A stretch of DNA of 8,852 nt from an uncultured Collinsella sp. Lineage in GTDB: Bacteria; Actinomycetota; Coriobacteriia; Coriobacteriales; Coriobacteriaceae. The translations under genes and the position numbers were made by a program. The notes beneath the pieces were generated by a model. The model saw nothing but the letters and a program-made list of their open reading frames with translations. It did not search any database and had not been told where the DNA came from. The DNA lies in NCBI GenBank assembly GCA_900554595.1, contig USHZ01000079.1:1-8852 (forward strand), read 5' to 3'. This document shows positions 5,807 to 8,852 of the stretch, piece after piece. The first letter of the stretch is position 1. Each line of letters opens with the position of its first letter.

Positions 5807-5823
5807 AATATATGGGGATGCGA

Positions 5824-6867
5824 TTAGCGCTTGCGGGGGACGAGTTTGGTGCGGCGCAGGCGGATCATCTCGGCGGCGATGGAGATAGCGATCTCCTCGG
5901 GGTCCTCGGCCTCGATGGCGACTCCGATCGGCAGGTGCAGCTCGCCGATTTGCTCCTGCGTAAAGCCCTCCTGCTCCAGGCGGGCGCGCACAAAGGCCGT
6001 CTTGCGGCGCGAACCCAGACAGCCCAGGTAGGCAGGCTTGGCACGCATGGCCTGAATCACCACGTCGATATCGGACTTGTGACCCGCCGTGGCGACGACC
6101 ACCAGGTCGCGCGGGCCGATGGGGCACTGCTTGCTCAGGTTCTTGTAGTCGACCAGACGACGGTCGTAGACACCGGGCACCCATTCGGGGGTCAGCGTGC
6201 CGGGGCGGTCGTCGCAAGCCACGACGGCAAAACCCGCCGCCGTGAGCACCCGCGCCGTCGCGGCGCCCACGTGGCCGCAGCCAAAGATGTAGGTCAGGCC
6301 CTCGGGGCAGAGCGTCTCGATGTGCGCCGCGGGAATCTCGGAGGCCGCGTTGGTGTAGGTGACCTTACTCCCCTCCTCCACCAGCGAAAGCCCGGGGCAG
6401 CCTGCAATGGTGCGGCGCGATTCCTCGCCATGGTACTCGGCCACATCGCCCTCGAGCGCACTCGCGACAAACGGCCCAAAGTCGATGACGAAGTCGCCGA
6501 TGCGCCGATAGGCCAAGACGTCGGCAATTTCCTGGAACAACGGTGCCTGGGTTGCATCCAGATGCAGGTAGCACAGGCAGATGACTCCACCGCAGATCAT
6601 GCCGGTATCGGAGTTCTCGCCGCCCATGGTGTAGCGGACCAGACGCGACTGTCCCGCGCTCAGGAGCTCGCGCGCCTCATCCAGCGCAAAGAGCTCAATC
6701 TTGCCGCCGCCGATAGTGCCCGCCTGGCTACCATCGGCAAAGACAGTCATCCATGCGCCCACGCCGCGCGGTGACGACCCCGCCGTACCGGCCACGACCA
6801 CGAGCTCGCACGTCTCGCCAGCACGCAGGGCGGCAAGCGCAGCATTCACAACATCGAGCTTTTCCAT
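5824..6867 (-). CDS. xdhC: XdhC/CoxI-family molybdenum-enzyme maturation protein, 347 aa
   Basis: XdhC-family proteins bind molybdenum cofactor and help insert its sulfurated form into xanthine dehydrogenase-type enzymes in the cytoplasm. The N-terminal XdhC/CoxI domain shows GSSPRGVGAWM (30-40), GTIGGGKIE (50-58) and MICGG (90-94), with the conserved Cys at 92. The C-terminal Rossmann domain shows IFGCGHVGAATARVL (194-208), DDRPG (219-223), YLGCLGSRRKT (280-290), LHLPIG (310-315) and EEIAISIAAE (324-333). Length is normal. It starts 9 nt after yqeB with a GAAGG-type site, so the two form an operon. It directly precedes the spc-operon genes on the same strand, which is an odd neighbour. Confidence 0.92.
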   Translation of the reverse strand: MEKLDVVNAALAALRAGETCELVVVAGTAGSSPRGVGAWMTVFADGSQAGTIGGGKIELFALDEARELLSAGQSRLVRYTMGGENSDTGMICGGVICLCYLHLDATQAPLFQEIADVLAYRRIGDFVIDFGPFVASALEGDVAEYHGEESRRTIAGCPGLSLVEEGSKVTYTNAASEIPAAHIETLCPEGLTYIFGCGHVGAATARVLTAAGFAVVACDDRPGTLTPEWVPGVYDRRLVDYKNLSKQCPIGPRDLVVVATAGHKSDIDVVIQAMRAKPAYLGCLGSRRKTAFVRARLEQEGFTQEQIGELHLPIGVAIEAEDPEEIAISIAAEMIRLRRTKLVPRKR

Positions 6868-6876
6868 TGCCGCCTT

Positions 6877-7671
6877 CTATCCTCTAAAGACATCGGTGAG
6901 CATAGCGAGTGCCTCGAGCACGCCGCCGCCGACCGACGTCGCTTTGTCCGAAATGTAGTTGATATAGCTGGCATCACCGCGCGGATCGACATCGGCGCAT
7001 TTAAAGCCCTCAGTCACCTGCACGCCGTTCGCCAAAAGCCCGCGCAGACAGCCATCGATCTGCGTGCACATGGGCGTATCGCCCGCGTAGCCAATCACAT
7101 CTCCGGCGCTCACGATGTCGCCGATTACGCGGTCGGACCGAAACACGCCGGCGGCGGGGCTGTGGATAACGCGCTCCTTGCCATAGCCGGCGATAATGCC
7201 CGGCACGCCCGTGTTGGGCTGGGGCGAACCTTGGGTAATGACACGGCCGAGAAAATGCCCGCGCATGGTCTCAACCACGGCGTCGCAGTCAACCGGCGCG
7301 GTAAAGCCCGGCCCCACGGCGATGACGGCAGGCGCCATGTCGCGCGTGGTACCCAGGTTGCGCTTGGCCAAAATCGCGTCGACCACGGCAGCTGGTTTCA
7401 GCTCGCCGAGCATCTTGGCCTGGGGGTCCACCACAACGGCGACGTCTCCAGCCTCGGTAATCGCAAGCGCCTCTGCCGGCGTCTGCGCCAAGCGAGCGCA
7501 AATGCCTTCGACCTCGACCTCGCCCAAGCGAATGGCCTCACAAAAACTGATTGTGCGGCGGATGCACGTGGGAACCGCGATATCGGCCATAACGACCGAC
7601 ACGCCGGCGCGCACCAAGCGAGCGGCGACGCCCGTTGCGATATCGCCAGCGCCGCGAACATAAACGAGCAT
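6877..7671 (-). CDS. yqeB: YqeB/EF2563-family selenium-dependent molybdenum hydroxylase maturation protein, 264 aa
   Basis: Family member tied by comparative genomics to selenium-dependent molybdenum hydroxylases; its exact reaction is not established. The N-terminus is nucleotide-binding-like (VYVRGAGDIATGVAARL, 3-19). It is followed by PTCIRRTISFCEAI (34-47), EVEVEGICARL (51-61), DMAPAVIAVGPGFTA (111-125), a lipoyl-like or carrier-like segment SAGDVIGYAGDTP (188-200), IDGCLRGLL (205-213) and KCADVDPRGD (224-233). The ATG is fixed by GGAGGTG 8 nt upstream. It is first in the yqeB-xdhC operon and divergent from yqeC. In E. coli the protein called YqeB is, as I recall, longer and includes an XdhC-like part; here these are two genes. 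Confidence 0.9.
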   Translation of the reverse strand: MLVYVRGAGDIATGVAARLVRAGVSVVMADIAVPTCIRRTISFCEAIRLGEVEVEGICARLAQTPAEALAITEAGDVAVVVDPQAKMLGELKPAAVVDAILAKRNLGTTRDMAPAVIAVGPGFTAPVDCDAVVETMRGHFLGRVITQGSPQPNTGVPGIIAGYGKERVIHSPAAGVFRSDRVIGDIVSAGDVIGYAGDTPMCTQIDGCLRGLLANGVQVTEGFKCADVDPRGDASYINYISDKATSVGGGVLEALAMLTDVFRG

Positions 7672-7711
7672 TCCCGGGGCACCTCCCTGTGCTACGGTTT
7701 GAGCAGAGCAA

Positions 7712-7726
7712 AGCGGTTCGACCGCT
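7712..7726. promoter_or_regulatory. candidate operator palindrome between yqeB and yqeC
   Basis: AGCGGT-TCG-ACCGCT is a perfect 6-bp inverted repeat around 3 nt. It sits in the 101-bp divergent region, just downstream of the proposed yqeB start of transcription and upstream of the yqeC promoter, where one regulator could act on both. No regulator gene is in the window, so the partner is unknown. Confidence 0.4.
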
Positions 7727-7742
7727 ACTCTGATGATTATTT

Positions 7743-7751
7743 ATTATCACA
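7743..7751 (-). promoter_or_regulatory. candidate extended -10 promoter for yqeB-xdhC
   Basis: TGTGATAAT on the minus strand matches an extended -10 (TGn plus GATAAT, 5 of 6). A good -35 was not seen, which extended -10 promoters can tolerate. A perfect TATAAT on the minus strand (7759-7754) is an alternative -10 but also lacks a good -35. The surrounding 7731-7760 is clearly AT-rich compared with the flanking genes. Confidence 0.4.
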
Positions 7752-7752
7752 G

Positions 7753-7758
7753 TATTAT
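7753..7758 (+). promoter_or_regulatory. candidate -10 box for yqeC
   Basis: TATTAT lies 14 nt before the yqeC ATG, with CTGATG (3 of 6) 17 nt upstream as a weak -35. If used, the leader would be very short. It overlaps the minus-strand TATAAT, so the two divergent promoters may compete. Confidence 0.3.
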
Positions 7759-7772
7759 ACGGCGGTGAACAG

Positions 7773-8510
7773 ATGGAAACGACGAGCGGAAACCTTGCCT
7801 CCGCGCTCAAGATCGAGCCGGGCATTACCGCAATTATCGGCAGCGGTGGCAAGTCGACCCTGCTAAAGACGCTCGGCCTTGAGCTTATGCGCGCTGGCGG
7901 CCGCGTGCTCCTCTGTACCACCACACACATGTTTCCCGTCGCCGGCGTGCCATGGGACGGGTCGAGCCGTCGTCTGGACGCCGCGCCTTGGAAGCCGGGC
8001 GCTGCACATGTACCCGGTTGCACCTGCGAGGCATGCACGGGCATGAGCCGCGGAAGTATCTGCCAGGCGGGTGTTTTGGACCCGGAGACAGGCAAGCTCT
8101 CCGCCCCCGCCGAGCCGCTCGACGAGCTGGCGCAGCGCTTTGATTATGTGTTGGCCGAGGCGGACGGCAGCAAACGGCTCCCGCTCAAGGCCCACGCCGC
8201 CTGGGAGCCGGTAATTCCCGCCGCCACGGCAAACGTTGTCTGGGTCGTCGGCGCCTCGGGGCTGGGCAAGCGCGTCGCCGAGGTTGTCCACCGCCCCAAG
8301 CTCTTCTGCGAGCGCTGCGGTTGCGAACCCACCGACGCTGCCACCCCAGAGCGCGTCGCCATGGTGCTCAATGCCGAGCTGCAGATGCTGAAGCTCAACA
8401 ATGCCCGCATCATGCTCAACCAAGTCGACACGCTCAGCGACCCCACGATGGCTGACCGCTTCGAGGCAGCCCTCGACCGTCTCATCGTCGCCAGCAGCCT
8501 CAAGGGGTAG
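7773..8510 (+). CDS. yqeC: YqeC-family selenium-dependent hydroxylase accessory protein, putative P-loop NTPase, 245 aa
   Basis: Predicted nucleotide-binding partner in the maturation of selenium-dependent molybdenum hydroxylases; the exact reaction is not known. The P-loop GSGGKST is at 23-29, CTTTHM at 48-53, the family hallmark EADGSKRLPLKAH at 129-141, VVHRPKLF at 171-178, and NQVDT at 216-220 resembles a guanine-recognition motif. Seven cysteines form two clusters, C83-x-C85-x2-C88-x8-C97 and C179-x2-C182-x-C184, which could bind metal. Length fits the family. The ATG has only a weak GGCGGTGA upstream. It is divergent from yqeB-xdhC and convergent with the hydA-like gene. Confidence 0.92.
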   Translation: METTSGNLASALKIEPGITAIIGSGGKSTLLKTLGLELMRAGGRVLLCTTTHMFPVAGVPWDGSSRRLDAAPWKPGAAHVPGCTCEACTGMSRGSICQAGVLDPETGKLSAPAEPLDELAQRFDYVLAEADGSKRLPLKAHAAWEPVIPAATANVVWVVGASGLGKRVAEVVHRPKLFCERCGCEPTDAATPERVAMVLNAELQMLKLNNARIMLNQVDTLSDPTMADRFEAALDRLIVASSLKG

Positions 8511-8541
8511 CTAAAAGAGCCCCGTCCCAAATTAGCTACCC
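8505..8541. terminator. inverted repeat between convergent yqeC and hydA-like gene, possible bidirectional terminator
   Basis: GGGTAGCTAA (8505-8514) and TTAGCTACCC (8532-8541) form a perfect 10-bp stem with a 17-nt loop. The left arm includes the yqeC stop codon. The position between converging genes fits a shared terminator, but neither strand has a U-tract after the stem, so intrinsic termination is uncertain. Confidence 0.5.
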
Positions 8542-8558
8542 TGACGGCATCCTTGCTG

Positions 8559-8852
8559 CTAACGGGGGACGTAGCGGCCGGGTTGGGCTCCGGTGGGCTC
8601 GCCGTCGCGCGCAGCCAGCACGCCGTTCACAAACACGGCCTTGGCGCGGCCGTGCGCCTCAAAGCCCTCGAGCGGCGTGTAGTCCACGGCCTGATGCTGC
8701 GTCGCGGCGCTGATCGTCCAGCGCGCCTTGGGATCCCATACGCACACGTCGGCATCGGCACCCTCGGCAAGACAGCCCTTGCGCGGATACATGCCAAAGA
8801 CGCGCGCCGGGTTCTCGCTCATCAAGCGGCACAGATCCTCGGGGCCCAGCTG
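8559..8852 (-). CDS. hydA: dihydropyrimidinase / D-hydantoinase, C-terminal 97 residues (runs off right edge)
   Basis: Metal-dependent cyclic amidohydrolase that opens hydantoin- or dihydropyrimidine-type rings in the cytoplasm. The visible part has the C-terminal features of the family: LMSENPARVFGMYPRKG, ADADVCVWDP, WTISAATQHQAVDYTPLEGF and the ending GRYVPR. The metal ligands and catalytic residues lie in the missing N-terminal part; full family members are about 460 residues. The open frame reaches the window edge without a start, and the internal ATG at 8823-8825 is not a real start. Hydantoinases of this type occur beside YqeB/YqeC and molybdenum hydroxylases in anaerobic purine-use loci, which fits this context. 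Exact substrate unknown. Confidence 0.9.
   Translation of the reverse strand, partial: QLGPEDLCRLMSENPARVFGMYPRKGCLAEGADADVCVWDPKARWTISAATQHQAVDYTPLEGFEAHGRAKAVFVNGVLAARDGEPTGAQPGRYVPR

Larger units (their letters stand above)
5500..5823. other. 324-nt gene-free region between xdhC and rplE
   Basis: No supportable gene lies here. No L24 (rplX) remnant could be read in the minus-strand frames just before rplE. The stretch holds a candidate promoter, a small inverted repeat between its -35 and -10, a leader hairpin and a large inverted repeat, each listed separately. Short open frames here lack ribosome binding sites or extend out of frame into rplE or xdhC. Confidence 0.7.

Noticed and set aside
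5812..6774. 320-codon plus-strand open frame opposite xdhC
   Set aside because: Shadow of the xdhC coding bias; the minus-strand protein has all the family motifs.
7731..7760. Fur-like box on the minus strand (GATAATAAATAATCAT)
   Set aside because: It resembles a Fur site only with a one-base insertion, and the stretch is better explained as AT-rich promoter core. No iron link is visible.
7162..7866. 234-codon plus-strand open frame across yqeB, the promoter region and the start of yqeC
   Set aside because: It overlaps yqeB antisense and yqeC in another frame. The true plus-strand start at 7773 gives a clear YqeC protein.

Overview
The window looks like chromosomal DNA from a high-GC, Gram-positive-style anaerobe. 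The best guess is a gut Coriobacteriia, probably Collinsella or a close relative. This is inferred from protein flavour, strong AGGAGG-type ribosome binding sites, frequent GTG starts, a zinc-ribbon S14, a zinc-type adenylate kinase and a YqeB/YqeC molybdenum-enzyme maturation set. No search could be run to confirm the genus.

Left part (1-5499, all minus strand). This is the distal spc ribosomal operon, read from high to low coordinates: rplE, rpsZ, rpsH, rplF, rplR, rpsE, rpmD, rplO, secY, adk and the first codons of map. Gene order is canonical and most junctions are tight: rplO/secY overlap by 7 nt, adk/map by 4 nt, and several gaps are 2-18 nt. Three gaps are much longer (79, 119 and 75 nt), and each holds a stem-loop in the mRNA. 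The products are ribosomal proteins, the SecY translocon channel, adenylate kinase and methionine aminopeptidase.

Middle (5500-5823). This 324 nt stretch has no gene. It lies where rplX and rplN would normally precede rplE, and neither is present. It holds a candidate sigma-A-type promoter for rplE, a leader hairpin, and a long inverted repeat with 15-bp perfect arms lying just after the upstream xdhC gene. The spc operon therefore appears cut between rplX and rplE, either by a genomic rearrangement or by an assembly join.

Right part (5824-8852). The minus-strand pair yqeB-xdhC and the divergent plus-strand yqeC belong to the accessory set linked to selenium-dependent molybdenum hydroxylases. 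They share a 101-bp AT-rich promoter region with a small perfect palindrome. Convergent with yqeC is the 3' end of a dihydropyrimidinase/hydantoinase gene that runs off the right edge. Together these suggest that an anaerobic purine or hydantoin catabolism locus continues to the right. No tRNA, rRNA, CRISPR, transposase or phage gene was seen.
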